Translations under genes and position numbers: made by a program
Part shown: positions 1 to 9,224 of the stretch, piece by piece
How positions within the stretch are numbered: the stretch's first letter is position 1
How the letters are laid out: each line of letters opens with the position of its first letter
Notes under the pieces: generated by a model
What the model saw: the letters and a program-made list of their open reading frames with translations, nothing else
The model's database searches: none
Told to the model about the DNA's origin: nothing
Origin: Flagellimonas sp. S3867
GTDB taxonomy: Bacteria > Bacteroidota > Bacteroidia > Flavobacteriales > Flavobacteriaceae
NCBI RefSeq assembly: GCF_014698935.1
Contig: NZ_JACVMN010000004.1
Location: 183,224 to 247,223 of the forward strand
DNA length: 64,000 nucleotides
Direction: 5' to 3'

Positions 1-1495
1 TCAAGAAGTGGCCAATGAAGCCGAACTTAAACGCATCAATACACTCTTAAAGGCAAAATCAGAGGTTGCCAAGGTTGGGAGTTGGGAATACGATATTGCC
101 AACGATAAGATCACTTGGTGTTCCATGACCAAAAAGATTCATGAAGTATCCTCTTCATATGAGCCCAATGTTACTGAAGGTCTTTCCTTTTACAAGCAGG
201 GCTATAGCCGTAATCGAATATCCATGTTGTTTCACAAGCTATTGGAAAAAGGTGTGCCGTTTAGCGAGCGATTAGTTATTGTTACCCATAAGGGGGACGA
301 ACGTTGGGTCGCTGCTGGTGGAAAAGCCATAAAAAAGGATGGAAAAGTAATAAAACTGTTTGGCACTTTTCAAGATGTACATGAGCAAGTATTGGCCGAT
401 ATTAAAACTAAAGAAAGCGAACAATTATTGACTACCCTGATAGATAATCTTCCTTTGAATGTTTTCATCAAGGACAAAGATTCAAGAAAGCTCTTGGTCA
501 ACAAATCAGAATGTGAGTACCTGGGAGCAAAACCTGAAGATCTAATCGGAAAAACCGATTTTGATCTATATAATAAAGATGTTGCACAAATTTCAAGAGA
601 TGAAGATCTTGAAGTCATGCGAACTCAAAAATCCATGGTAGGGGTAGAAACCATTAATGTTAGAAAAGATGGAAGCGCTACTAATTTTCTTACTTCCAAA
701 ATACCCCTCTTAGATTTGAACGGCAAAGCCTATGGTCTTATCGGCATGAGCATGGATATTACCCATATGAAACAAAAGGAGGATCAGCTGAGAAACCTGA
801 TCAATGTGACCGCAATTCAGAACAAGAAATTAATCAACTTTGCCCATATCGTTTCCCACAACCTAAGATCTCATACCGCCAATTTTTCCATGCTGCTCGA
901 TTTCCTAATCAAAGAGAAAGATGAGTCTGAAAAAGAACGCATCATGGGTATGTTGTCCCATGCCTCTGATAATCTTTTGGACACCTTGGAAAATTTAAAT
1001 GAAGTGGTAGATATTAGCACTAACATCAACATGGACAAAAAATCCTTGAATTTAAATGAGAATATCATCAAAGTGCAGCAAAACCTTTCCGCCTTTTTGG
1101 AAAGAAACAAAGTGGAGTTTATTAATTCGGTACCAGACAATCTAACAGTAATGAGCGTTCCTGCCTATTTGGAGAGTATTATTCTAAACTTGGTCACCAA
1201 TGCTGTAAAATATCGTCAGCCCAATACAAGTCCCATTATTTCACTAAATGCAAAAAAGCAGGAGGACAGTGTCATTTTCAGCATATCGGACAATGGGCTT
1301 GGAATTGACCTAAACAGGTACGGAAACAAAATTTTTGGCATGTACAAAACGTTTCACAACAATAAAGATGCGAGAGGCCTAGGACTTTATATTATCAAAA
1401 ATCAAATCGAAGCCATGGGAGGTGGCATCACGGTAAACAGCGAAGTGGACAAAGGGACCACGTTTAACGTTTATTTCAACGAGGAAAGTCAATAA
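1..1495 (+). CDS. PAS-domain sensor histidine kinase (5' truncated)
   Basis: The frame is open from the window edge (Q-E before the GTG at 8), so the true start lies upstream and the N-terminus is missing. Counting from that GTG, two PAS modules are visible at about residues 24-132 and 140-258. A HisKA-like segment follows with the phospho-acceptor His in SHNLRSH (about H284). A HATPase_c domain has the N box (NLVTNAVKY), a G1 box (DNGLGID) near residue 430 and a G2 box (GLGLYII) near 459. No membrane segment is visible in this part, so the kinase may be cytosolic. It would autophosphorylate and pass phosphate to a response regulator. The single-domain regulator 14 bp downstream is the obvious partner. 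The signal sensed is unknown. Confidence 0.9.
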   Translation, partial: QEVANEAELKRINTLLKAKSEVAKVGSWEYDIANDKITWCSMTKKIHEVSSSYEPNVTEGLSFYKQGYSRNRISMLFHKLLEKGVPFSERLVIVTHKGDERWVAAGGKAIKKDGKVIKLFGTFQDVHEQVLADIKTKESEQLLTTLIDNLPLNVFIKDKDSRKLLVNKSECEYLGAKPEDLIGKTDFDLYNKDVAQISRDEDLEVMRTQKSMVGVETINVRKDGSATNFLTSKIPLLDLNGKAYGLIGMSMDITHMKQKEDQLRNLINVTAIQNKKLINFAHIVSHNLRSHTANFSMLLDFLIKEKDESEKERIMGMLSHASDNLLDTLENLNEVVDISTNINMDKKSLNLNENIIKVQQNLSAFLERNKVEFINSVPDNLTVMSVPAYLESIILNLVTNAVKYRQPNTSPIISLNAKKQEDSVIFSISDNGLGIDLNRYGNKIFGMYKTFHNNKDARGLGLYIIKNQIEAMGGGITVNSEVDKGTTFNVYFNEESQ

Positions 1496-1509
1496 ACCAC
1501 AAACGATCA

Positions 1510-1929
1510 ATGAAGGAAATCAATAGCATATACATTATTGATGATGATCATATTACGGTTTTTGGCATAAAAAAGATGCTTAAAACCATTGTAAGCTGTA
1601 ATGACATCGAAGCTTTTGAAAATGGAAGATTGGCCTTGGACAGTCTGCGCGAAAGAATACAAACAGGTGTTCCCGCTCCCGAGGTCATATTCTTGGACAT
1701 CAATATGCCCATTATGGATGGATGGGAGTTTTTGGAAGAATTTGTGACCTTAGATCTAAAGGATAAAATCATTATCAATGTTATCACTTCGTCCATAGAC
1801 CCTTCCGATTACCAAAAGTGGAACGACTTCAGGCTTAAATGCTGGCACTATCTAAATTTCAAAAACAAACCAATTTATAGGATAGAGGTAACAGATCTTA
1901 ACAGAATCAATATCACTTCATTACCATAA
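1510..1929 (+). CDS. single-domain response regulator
   Basis: This 139-aa receiver-only protein has the acidic pocket D11-D13, the phospho-acceptor D63 in FLDINMP, a T/S switch in VITSS and a conserved K-P dipeptide near the C-terminus. There is no output domain, as in CheY/Spo0F-type relay proteins. It starts 14 bp after the histidine kinase stop and is very probably co-transcribed with it, acting as its phosphate acceptor or a relay to another protein. The segment between the T/S switch and the K-P is somewhat atypical (Trp/Lys/Cys-rich), but the reading frame is intact. Confidence 0.88.
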   Translation: MKEINSIYIIDDDHITVFGIKKMLKTIVSCNDIEAFENGRLALDSLRERIQTGVPAPEVIFLDINMPIMDGWEFLEEFVTLDLKDKIIINVITSSIDPSDYQKWNDFRLKCWHYLNFKNKPIYRIEVTDLNRINITSLP

Positions 1930-1993
1930 TATTCCCTATTTTTATCCTTGGGAGATTTAGGTTTCCCATTTTTTTAACAAGTTACGCCAACTA

Positions 1994-3766
1994 TTGAAGA
2001 ACATTATTTTCCCCACGGTACTGTTGCTTTTGCTATCATGTGAATCAAAAACACAAGATGAAGTTGTCTCTTACCAAACGTTTTATGAAGCCTCCCAGGG
2101 CACCGAGACAGCCACATACCAAGAAACCATTGATTTTTATATTACCCTTGCCAAGGATTTTCCTGAAATCAATATTCAGACTATAGGCGAAACCGATAGC
2201 GGGCATCCTTTGCATATGGTGACTTTTAATCCTGATGGGGATTTCAATTTTGAAAATGTTAGACAGGAAAAGGCAATTGTGTTGATAAATAATGGCATTC
2301 ATCCAGGTGAAAGTGATGGAATCGATGCCACCATGTTACTCTATCGTGATTTGGCCACAAAAATACTGTCACATCCAAAAAATACAGTGCTGGTCACCAT
2401 TCCAATATATAATATTGGCGGAGCGCTTTATCGAAATTCCAATACCAGGGCCAATCAAAATGGACCAAAGGAATATGGTTTCAGAGGCAATGCACTGAAT
2501 TACGATTTAAATCGTGATTTTGTAAAAATGGATACCAAAAATGCAAAGACGTTTTCGCAGATTTTCCATTTGGTAAAACCCGATGTTTTTATTGACAATC
2601 ATGTAAGCAATGGAGCAGATTATCAATATACACTGACGCATTTGTTTACCCAGCACAACAAATTAGGAGGAAAACTTGGAACATATCTGAACAAAGAATT
2701 TAGACCACAGGTTGAAAAATCACTTATTGAAAAAGATTGGGACATAACCCCATATGTCAATGTTTTTAATAGACCGCCCGAATTTGGTTTCAGTCAGTTT
2801 ATGGATTATCCCCGATATTCCACCGGCTACACAACACTCTGGAACACATTAGGGTTAATGGTGGAAACCCATATGCTGAAACCATACAAAAAAAGGGTTG
2901 AAGGCACCTATCAGCTCATGGAAAGTGTACTGGGAGTGGTTGAAAAGGAGTACGACACTATTCGCACATTACGAACACAAAGCGCAGAGGAAAATCTAGA
3001 GCTGTCCAAATACTATTTTAACTGGAAGTTGGACACCTCGCAACATTCAACCCTAAATTTCAAAGGGTATGAGGCAACACAGGTTACAAGCGAAGTAACT
3101 GGTTTAGATCGATTAAAATATGATCAGAACAAACCTTTTACCCAAGAGACCACATATTATAATTATTATGTGCCGATGGATACTATAATTGTTCCCGCTG
3201 CTTATGTAGTTAAAAGCAGTTGGGTTGATATTATTGAACGTCTGCAAGCAAACGATATTGAATACTTTAGTTTGGACCAGGACACCACCCTTACGGTAGA
3301 ATCCTATCAAATTTCGGATTACGATACCAGGAAAACCCCATACGAAGGTCATTACCCCCATTCAGACGTGAAGGTCAAAAAAAGTAATATAAAAGTTGCA
3401 TTCCAAAGTGGGGATTATGTTATTCCGACCGGTCAAACCGGCGTGCGATATCTTTTGGAAACGTTGGAGCCCCAGGCTACGGATTCTTTTTTTAATTGGA
3501 ATTTCTTTGATATGATTCTTCAACAAAAAGAAGGTTTCTCTCCTTATGTTTTTGAGGATGTTGCTCTGGATCTTTTAAAAAAGGATTCTACACTTCGAGG
3601 CAATTTTCTGCTTAAAAAAGAATTGGATGAGGACTTTTCCCAAGATTGGTACGCCCAGTTAGATTGGATCTATCAACGATCAAGATATCGCGAGGCCCCC
3701 TATTTAAGATATCCCGTATATCGTATTGCAAAAGGGAGTAGTGCGGCTACTTTGCTTCAGGAATAA
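1994..3766 (+). CDS. M14 family metallocarboxypeptidase, lipoprotein
   Basis: A 590-aa protein. The TTG start is chosen because a lipoprotein signal begins there, with a hydrophobic run ending in LLSC (Cys near residue 16). Zinc-binding M14 motifs are present: H103-P-G-E106 in the IHPGES stretch and H203 in IDNHVS. The N-terminal half (about residues 35-320) is the peptidase domain and the C-terminal half has no motif I recognise. It is expected to be anchored in the envelope and to trim peptides or cell-wall fragments; the substrate is unknown. It converges on the NUDIX gene and their 3' ends overlap by 20 bp. Confidence 0.85.
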   Translation: MKNIIFPTVLLLLLSCESKTQDEVVSYQTFYEASQGTETATYQETIDFYITLAKDFPEINIQTIGETDSGHPLHMVTFNPDGDFNFENVRQEKAIVLINNGIHPGESDGIDATMLLYRDLATKILSHPKNTVLVTIPIYNIGGALYRNSNTRANQNGPKEYGFRGNALNYDLNRDFVKMDTKNAKTFSQIFHLVKPDVFIDNHVSNGADYQYTLTHLFTQHNKLGGKLGTYLNKEFRPQVEKSLIEKDWDITPYVNVFNRPPEFGFSQFMDYPRYSTGYTTLWNTLGLMVETHMLKPYKKRVEGTYQLMESVLGVVEKEYDTIRTLRTQSAEENLELSKYYFNWKLDTSQHSTLNFKGYEATQVTSEVTGLDRLKYDQNKPFTQETTYYNYYVPMDTIIVPAAYVVKSSWVDIIERLQANDIEYFSLDQDTTLTVESYQISDYDTRKTPYEGHYPHSDVKVKKSNIKVAFQSGDYVIPTGQTGVRYLLETLEPQATDSFFNWNFFDMILQQKEGFSPYVFEDVALDLLKKDSTLRGNFLLKKELDEDFSQDWYAQLDWIYQRSRYREAPYLRYPVYRIAKGSSAATLLQE

Positions 3767-4355
3767 GCCAGCCTTCGAACAGCACTCTAATATTGTGATA
3801 AGAGTTTTTTAGTGCTTTCTTTATTTTCTTGGGACCTTTCCATTTCACTTTTTCAATACCTTCCTCCTGCTGTCCGACCAACTTGCCAGAATAAGTGGTG
3901 TACATAGAAAACCAATGTACCAACTTTAACCTGTATTCACCGTTCCTTCTAAAAACATGATAGGTAGTACGCAGAAATTTATCTATAACAAGATTTTTTA
4001 CCCCAGTTTCCTCTTCCACCTCGCGTATGGCCGCTTTTTCAATAGATTCACCCTTGTCTACTTTGCCCTTGGGTAAATCCCATTTATTATTTCTATAAAT
4101 GAAGAGCACCTTTCCCTTAGGATTGGTCACAAATCCACCACCAGCAACTACAACCGGGATTTTATGCATAAAAACATCAAGCATTTTCTCTTCATCAGGA
4201 TGGTAGATATAGGCTTCCTTTAACCTTCCTTTTGCCAGTGAATCTATGGCCATCAAAATAGAATCCCCATCTAAAGAGAAGAGGTTTCCATTTGAGTTAT
4301 CTTGAGGCTTATTTGTTAAGATGAGTGGAGACTCATTAACAAAAACTTTATACAT
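3747..4355 (-). CDS. NUDIX hydrolase
   Basis: A 202-aa protein with a complete Nudix box at residues 97-119 (G97, E103, R111-E112, E115-E116, G118), the Mg-binding loop that hydrolyses nucleoside-diphosphate-linked substrates. The ATG at 4355 is preferred over a TTG 21 bp further up because a -7 box (4374-4381) lies just upstream. The roughly 70 residues before the Nudix fold are not recognised. The gene is divergent from pyrE with only 7 bp between the start codons, so each promoter lies in or at the edge of the other gene. The substrate cannot be predicted. The nucleotide-synthesis neighbour suggests nucleotide clean-up, which is inference. Confidence 0.88.
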   Translation of the reverse strand: MYKVFVNESPLILTNKPQDNSNGNLFSLDGDSILMAIDSLAKGRLKEAYIYHPDEEKMLDVFMHKIPVVVAGGGFVTNPKGKVLFIYRNNKWDLPKGKVDKGESIEKAAIREVEEETGVKNLVIDKFLRTTYHVFRRNGEYRLKLVHWFSMYTTYSGKLVGQQEEGIEKVKWKGPKKIKKALKNSYHNIRVLFEGWLIPEAK

Positions 4356-4358
4356 TTG
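4351..4358 (+). promoter_or_regulatory. possible -7 box of pyrE
   Basis: TACATTTG matches TAnnTTTG and ends only 4 nt before the pyrE ATG. Transcription from it would begin at or next to the start codon. It overlaps the NUDIX start codon. A chance match is possible in AT-rich DNA. Confidence 0.35.
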
Positions 4359-4362
4359 CGCA

Positions 4363-5004
4363 ATGGTTTTAAACAAAGATACCGCACGAAAAACTGCCGA
4401 ACTTCTGCTACAAATTAATGCAATTAAGTTGGAACCAGAAAATCCATTTACATGGGCCTCTGGGTGGAAATCCCCAATTTATTGTGATAACAGAATTATG
4501 CTCTCCTATCCTGAAATACGAAATTTTGTTCGGGAAGAAATGGCAAAACAAGTCGAAACCCTATATGGGAAACCGGATGTTATTGCAGGAGTGGCAACTG
4601 GCGCTATTGGTATTGGAGTCTTGGTGGCTGAAGCTATGGGGCTTCCGTTTATATATGTTAGACCAGAACCAAAATCCCATGGCAGGCAAAACCAAATTGA
4701 AGGTCAATTGGAATCGGACCAAACTGTCGTGGTCATCGAAGATTTGATAAGTACTGGAAAAAGCAGTTTAAACGCGGTAAAAGCACTACGAGCCCAAGGT
4801 GCCAATGTTAAAGGCATGGTGGCTATCTTTACGTATGGTTTTGCAATTGCGAACACCAATTTTGAGACAGAAAATGTCGCCTTAAATACCTTATCTGACT
4901 ACGACCATTTGATTGAACTGGCTTCAGATACCAATTATATTAAAAAATCACATCAACAAACCCTATTGGAGTGGAAAACAAATCCACAACAATGGAAACA
5001 ATAG
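4363..5004 (+). CDS. pyrE: orotate phosphoribosyltransferase
   Basis: Converts orotate and PRPP to orotidine 5'-phosphate in de novo pyrimidine synthesis. The type I PRTase PRPP-binding loop is seen at about residues 122-134 (VVVIEDLISTGKSS, with E126-D127). A basic flexible-loop segment (RPEPKSHG) comes earlier. Starting at the ATG at 4363 gives 213 aa, the usual PyrE length. An in-frame ATG 42 bp upstream lies inside the NUDIX gene and would add 14 residues. The SRPBCC gene follows 6 bp downstream, so the two are probably co-transcribed. Confidence 0.95.
   Translation: MVLNKDTARKTAELLLQINAIKLEPENPFTWASGWKSPIYCDNRIMLSYPEIRNFVREEMAKQVETLYGKPDVIAGVATGAIGIGVLVAEAMGLPFIYVRPEPKSHGRQNQIEGQLESDQTVVVIEDLISTGKSSLNAVKALRAQGANVKGMVAIFTYGFAIANTNFETENVALNTLSDYDHLIELASDTNYIKKSHQQTLLEWKTNPQQWKQ
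4374..4381 (-). promoter_or_regulatory. -7 box of the NUDIX gene
   Basis: TATCTTTG on the minus strand matches the Bacteroidota TAnnTTTG element and ends 18 nt before the ATG at 4355. It lies inside the first codons of pyrE. No clear -33 TTTG is seen at the usual spacing. Confidence 0.5.
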
Positions 5005-5010
5005 AACAAA

Positions 5011-5406
5011 ATGCACATTGAAACTCCCAAAAAGAAAGTAGCTAAAAGTGATAAAGAAGTTTTCGACTTCTTGACTGACATTAAGAATTTTGAAACGCTT
5101 ATGCCTGACAATATTGACAAATTTGAGGTTTTGGATGATACCACCTTCCGATTTGCGCTAAAAGGTATGCCTGAAATTGTACTTCGCTTAAAAGAACAAA
5201 CACCCAACAGTAAAGTGGTTCTTGGTGCCGCAAGTGACAAATTACCGTTTACGCTAACTGGAGATATAACTTCCTTGGGAGATAACGAGAGTGAGGTTGC
5301 TTTAAATTTTGAAGGAGAATTCAATGCCATGATGGCCATGATGATCAAATCGCCAATCACCAACTTTATGGAAACCCTTTCCGCTAACATGGACAAGATT
5401 TCTTAA
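5011..5406 (+). CDS. SRPBCC (START-like) family protein
   Basis: A 131-aa protein with the polyketide-cyclase/START-like pattern: an N-terminal strand, then a helix with VFDFLTDIKNFETLMP, beta strands, and a long C-terminal helix ending NFMETLSANMDKI. The family binds hydrophobic ligands; none can be named here. It sits 6 bp after pyrE and is probably in its transcript. Its TAA stop shares the palindrome TTAA (5403-5406) with the stop of the convergent birA. Confidence 0.75.
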   Translation: MHIETPKKKVAKSDKEVFDFLTDIKNFETLMPDNIDKFEVLDDTTFRFALKGMPEIVLRLKEQTPNSKVVLGAASDKLPFTLTGDITSLGDNESEVALNFEGEFNAMMAMMIKSPITNFMETLSANMDKIS

Positions 5407-6146
5407 TATAAAAGCGAGACTTCTTTTAGATCAAACTCCTTGAGGATTTCATCTTCAAGTTCTACCACAAGCTTGCCCTCTGCTGAAATACGCCGTATAA
5501 AGCCCATAAACAATTGGTCTTTTGTATCTCTAAACGTGGATGGCTTATCCTTTCTGAATAACAATCTTTCGTAGGAAGGCAACAGTTGATGTATCGTTTT
5601 GGTTTCAATATCATCCAGATAAAACCTGAGCCTTGCCAATAATTTCGACAAGAGTTCGTCCAAATCAAAAAATCTACCCGTTTGTGATTTTAACGAAGCT
5701 ACTTTGTCTAGATTTTCAAAGGAAATTTGGTTCACATTCAGCCCAATTCCAATAATAGAGCTTTGAATTTGTTTTCCTTTCAAAATATTTTCGATTAAAA
5801 TGCCACAAATCTTGCAAGAACCTGACATAATGTCGTTGGGCCATTTCACTTTTAAATCAGGTATATCCAAAGCCTTTAAAACATCATAAACTGCTAGGGA
5901 AACACCAATGTTCAAATTGAACTGATGCGTAATCTGCATAGCCTCAAATCTCTTCAAGACACTAAACGTCAGGTTTTTACCCGGCTCAGCTTGCCAAGCA
6001 GCCCCCATTTGTCCCCTTCCTTTGCGTTGCGATTTTGTTATCACGGTGGTATAATCCCTTACAGAATTAGACTGCATCAAACCCTTTAAATAAAGATTCG
6101 TAGAGTCCGTGGCATCAAGTTTGATTATTTGTGATAGTTCTCCCAA
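5403..6146 (-). CDS. birA: biotin--[acetyl-CoA-carboxylase] ligase
   Basis: A 247-aa group I biotin protein ligase without the N-terminal DNA-binding domain. Visible motifs are the biotinoyl-AMP loop (GRGQMGAAW), KWPNDIM and GILIEN, plus a C-terminal SH3-like tail (about 200-247). It activates biotin and attaches it to the carboxyl-carrier protein of acetyl-CoA carboxylase. The start is a TTG at 6146; an in-frame stop lies upstream and no better start codon is nearby. It is divergent from rsfS and convergent with the SRPBCC gene. Confidence 0.92.
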   Translation of the reverse strand: MGELSQIIKLDATDSTNLYLKGLMQSNSVRDYTTVITKSQRKGRGQMGAAWQAEPGKNLTFSVLKRFEAMQITHQFNLNIGVSLAVYDVLKALDIPDLKVKWPNDIMSGSCKICGILIENILKGKQIQSSIIGIGLNVNQISFENLDKVASLKSQTGRFFDLDELLSKLLARLRFYLDDIETKTIHQLLPSYERLLFRKDKPSTFRDTKDQLFMGFIRRISAEGKLVVELEDEILKEFDLKEVSLLY

Positions 6147-6200
6147 AGTGGTGCGTCCAATGATATGTTAAAATCTAGGGCTAAGAAAACAAAAAAAATA

Positions 6201-6208
6201 TAACTTTG
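6201..6208 (+). promoter_or_regulatory. -7 box of the rsfS-ftsH operon
   Basis: TAACTTTG matches TAnnTTTG and lies 19 nt before the rsfS ATG at 6228. No -33 element at standard spacing is evident. Confidence 0.5.
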
Positions 6209-6227
6209 TAGAAACTAAAATTTTTGA

Positions 6228-6605
6228 ATGCAGAAAACGAAAGCTAGCGCGGATGAACTGATTGCCTTAATTTTACACGGAATAGAAGAAGTTAAAGGAG
6301 TAGATGTAAATCTACTGGATCTTAGGGAAATAGAAAATACAGTTTGTGACTACTTTATAATCTGCAACGGTACTTCAAATACACATGTAAACGCAATTGT
6401 CTCATCCATTCAAAAAACGGTCAGCAAAGCCATACAAGATAAACCTTGGCATGTTGAGGGTTCGGAAAACGCAGAATGGGTTTTAATGGATTATGTTAAT
6501 GTTGTTGTGCATGTATTTCAAAAACATATTAGGGAATTCTACGACATTGAAGGACTTTGGGGTGATGCCAAAGTGACCATGGTGGAGAGCAGCTACAATT
6601 CTTAA
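6228..6605 (+). CDS. rsfS: ribosome silencing factor
   Basis: A 125-aa RsfS/DUF143 protein. Typical segments are CDYFIICNGTSNTHV, the PWHVEG loop and the ALMDYVNVVVHVF-like strand ending in REFYDIEGLWGDA. It binds ribosomal protein L14 (uL14) and prevents subunit joining when nutrients are scarce. Only 5 bp separate it from ftsH, so it leads an operon that continues at least to ftsH. Confidence 0.95.
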   Translation: MQKTKASADELIALILHGIEEVKGVDVNLLDLREIENTVCDYFIICNGTSNTHVNAIVSSIQKTVSKAIQDKPWHVEGSENAEWVLMDYVNVVVHVFQKHIREFYDIEGLWGDAKVTMVESSYNS

Positions 6606-6610
6606 ACAAA

Positions 6611-8557
6611 ATGGCAAAAGAGAACAATTCAAATACCCCTAAAAAACCTCGTTTCAGTTCCTGGTGGATCTACGGCGTGGTCATTGCTTTGATCATAGGA
6701 TTCCAATTCTTTGGTGGAAACAGTTTGGCTAGTACCGAAAAAACCACAACCTCTGAACTACAGGAGTTTTTAAGAAATGGGGATATCAAAGAAATATTGA
6801 TTATCACCAATGCCCGTCAAGCCAAGGTTTTCTTGACAGAAGAAGCGCTTCAAAAAGATGTGCACCGTAATGTTTCTGACAAACCTTTCAACTTCTCGGC
6901 AGGTAAAATTCCGCAATACATTTTGGATTATGGTGATCTTCAAAATTTTGAAGACGAAATAAAAAGCATCAAAAAAGAGAACAATCTTGACACAGTGGTC
7001 GATTTCGATACCGAATCCAACGTTTTGGGTGAGTTATTGCTTTCATTGCTACCATTTGCGTTGATTATTGGAATCTGGATTTACCTAATGCGCAGAATGT
7101 CTGGTGGTGCCGGTGGTGGTGCTGGCGGGCAGATTTTCAACATTGGAAAGTCCAAAGCAAAACTTTTTGACGAGAAAACGGATACCCGCACATCTTTTAA
7201 GGATGTAGCTGGACTAGAAGGTGCCAAGGAAGAGGTGCAAGAAATTGTAGAATTCCTTAAAAATCCTGATAAATACACTTCTTTAGGTGGGAAGATCCCA
7301 AAAGGAGCATTGTTGGTAGGCCCTCCAGGGACCGGAAAGACCCTTTTGGCAAAAGCTGTTGCAGGAGAAGCGCAAGTCCCATTCTTCTCATTATCGGGTT
7401 CCGATTTTGTTGAAATGTTTGTAGGTGTTGGAGCTTCAAGAGTACGTGATCTTTTTAAACAAGCAAAAGATAAATCTCCTGCCATTATTTTCATTGACGA
7501 AATTGATGCTATTGGCCGGGCAAGAGGTAAAAACAATTTTACCGGTTCCAATGATGAAAGAGAGAATACGTTAAATCAGCTTTTGACTGAAATGGATGGG
7601 TTTGGAACCAATACTAATGTGATCGTAGTGGCTGCCACTAACCGAGCTGATGTTTTGGACAAAGCATTGATGCGGGCTGGGCGTTTTGATCGTCAGATCT
7701 ATGTGGATCTACCCGATATAAGAGAACGTAAGGAAATTTTTGAAGTCCATCTTCGCCCAATAAAAACAGCAGAAACATTAGATCTTGATTTCTTGGCAAA
7801 GCAAACTCCTGGTTTTTCTGGAGCTGATATCGCCAATGTTTGTAATGAAGCAGCGCTTATCGCGGCCCGTAAAGAAAAGAAAGCAGTAAACAAACAAGAT
7901 TTCTTGGATGCAGTGGATAGAATCGTTGGCGGTCTTGAAAAGAAAAATAAAATCATTACACCCGGAGAGAAAGAGACTATCGCATATCACGAAGCGGGTC
8001 ACGCCACAGTGAGTTGGATGTTGGAACATGCGGCTCCTCTGGTTAAAGTTACAATAGTTCCCAGGGGACAATCGTTGGGTGCAGCATGGTACTTACCTGA
8101 AGAACGCTTGATTGTTCGCCCAGAGCAAATGCTGGACGAAATGTGTGCCACTATGGGTGGACGGGCGGCCGAAAAGGTGATTTTCAATAAAATATCAACA
8201 GGTGCCTTGAGTGATTTGGAAAAAGTAACCAAACAGGCGCGGGCCATGGTAACCATTTACGGTTTAAACGATCAACTCGGAAATATCACCTATTATGATT
8301 CTTCCGGGAACAACGAATATGGTTTTACCAAGCCCTATAGCGAAGAAACGGCCCAGAAAATCGATAAGGAAATCTCGAAGATGATAGAGGAGCAGTATAA
8401 ACGCGCTATCAAACTTTTAGATGACCATAAGGATAAATTGAAGGAGCTAGCGGATCGCTTGTTGGAAAAAGAAGTTATCTTTAAGGATGATTTGGAGAAG
8501 ATTTTCGGAAAAAGACCTTTCGAAAAAGAGGAATTGGAGACTGAGACAGCAGAATAA
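6611..8557 (+). CDS. ftsH: ATP-dependent zinc metalloprotease FtsH
   Basis: A 648-aa membrane AAA+ protease. There are two membrane segments (about 18-38 and 144-164) around a periplasmic domain. The AAA module has Walker A GPPGTGKT at 237-244, Walker B IIFIDEIDA and an arginine-finger region (RAGRFDRQ). The M41 protease domain has HEAGH at 460-464 and a third zinc ligand near D535. It degrades misfolded membrane proteins and short-lived regulators. A Gly/Ala-rich linker follows the second membrane segment. It is followed 54 bp later by a LUD protein and the phospholipid genes. Confidence 0.97.
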   Translation: MAKENNSNTPKKPRFSSWWIYGVVIALIIGFQFFGGNSLASTEKTTTSELQEFLRNGDIKEILIITNARQAKVFLTEEALQKDVHRNVSDKPFNFSAGKIPQYILDYGDLQNFEDEIKSIKKENNLDTVVDFDTESNVLGELLLSLLPFALIIGIWIYLMRRMSGGAGGGAGGQIFNIGKSKAKLFDEKTDTRTSFKDVAGLEGAKEEVQEIVEFLKNPDKYTSLGGKIPKGALLVGPPGTGKTLLAKAVAGEAQVPFFSLSGSDFVEMFVGVGASRVRDLFKQAKDKSPAIIFIDEIDAIGRARGKNNFTGSNDERENTLNQLLTEMDGFGTNTNVIVVAATNRADVLDKALMRAGRFDRQIYVDLPDIRERKEIFEVHLRPIKTAETLDLDFLAKQTPGFSGADIANVCNEAALIAARKEKKAVNKQDFLDAVDRIVGGLEKKNKIITPGEKETIAYHEAGHATVSWMLEHAAPLVKVTIVPRGQSLGAAWYLPEERLIVRPEQMLDEMCATMGGRAAEKVIFNKISTGALSDLEKVTKQARAMVTIYGLNDQLGNITYYDSSGNNEYGFTKPYSEETAQKIDKEISKMIEEQYKRAIKLLDDHKDKLKELADRLLEKEVIFKDDLEKIFGKRPFEKEELETETAE

Positions 8558-8611
8558 TTTGAAGTTTTCATTATACAGTATCATATCGGACAACTATTCT
8601 TGATACCATAA

Positions 8612-9220
8612 ATGGGAGTTTTTGACAAACTTTTTGGAGGTGGTAAAAAGGTTTCCAAGGAAACCCTGGAAACACGTGGGGAGCACATGCCCGACTTAAA
8701 AATTCCGGTTGATGAAAAATTCACCATCTACTTCAAAAAAAATGGTGGAAAGTTCATTTACTGCGAGGACGACGCCGAAGTTTCCGAAGCTTTACAGAAC
8801 ATTATTTCCGAAAACGATTGGCAAAGCCATCTTTTCTATGTGATGGACCCAAGGCTAAAGAGCCGATTTTCATCAGAAAAACTTGAATTCACCGAAAATA
8901 GAAAAGAGAGCGATATTTTCTTTACCACTTGCGAACATCTTATTGCCCATAACGGTTCCATATTGGTCTGTTCCAACCAAATCAAGGAAAAGAAACTCGA
9001 TGAACTTCCTACCAATCTCATTGTTTTTGCCACCACAAGTCAATTGGTAGATTCTATTAGTGAAGGACTCAAAGTCATCAAAGAAAAATATGGGAAGAAT
9101 ATACCCAACAATATCACTACACTAAAGCATTTTCAACCCACACCTGAAAATAAAAATGATTTTCTTTCATACGGTAGTGCCTCAAAAAATGTATATCTTT
9201 TACTGCTAGAAGACTACTAA
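8612..9220 (+). CDS. LUD-domain (LutC/YkgG-like) protein
   Basis: A 202-aa protein with the LutC-like layout: a helix then FIYCEDDAEV, the segment FTTCEHLIAHNGSILV, and the strand LIVFATTSQLV. LutC-family proteins take part in lactate oxidation together with LutA and LutB, but neither is present here, so a role in lactate use is not implied. It sits between ftsH and cdsA (4 bp gap to cdsA) and is probably co-transcribed with the phospholipid genes. Specific role unknown. Confidence 0.75.
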   Translation: MGVFDKLFGGGKKVSKETLETRGEHMPDLKIPVDEKFTIYFKKNGGKFIYCEDDAEVSEALQNIISENDWQSHLFYVMDPRLKSRFSSEKLEFTENRKESDIFFTTCEHLIAHNGSILVCSNQIKEKKLDELPTNLIVFATTSQLVDSISEGLKVIKEKYGKNIPNNITTLKHFQPTPENKNDFLSYGSASKNVYLLLLEDY

Positions 9221-9224
9221 CTAA

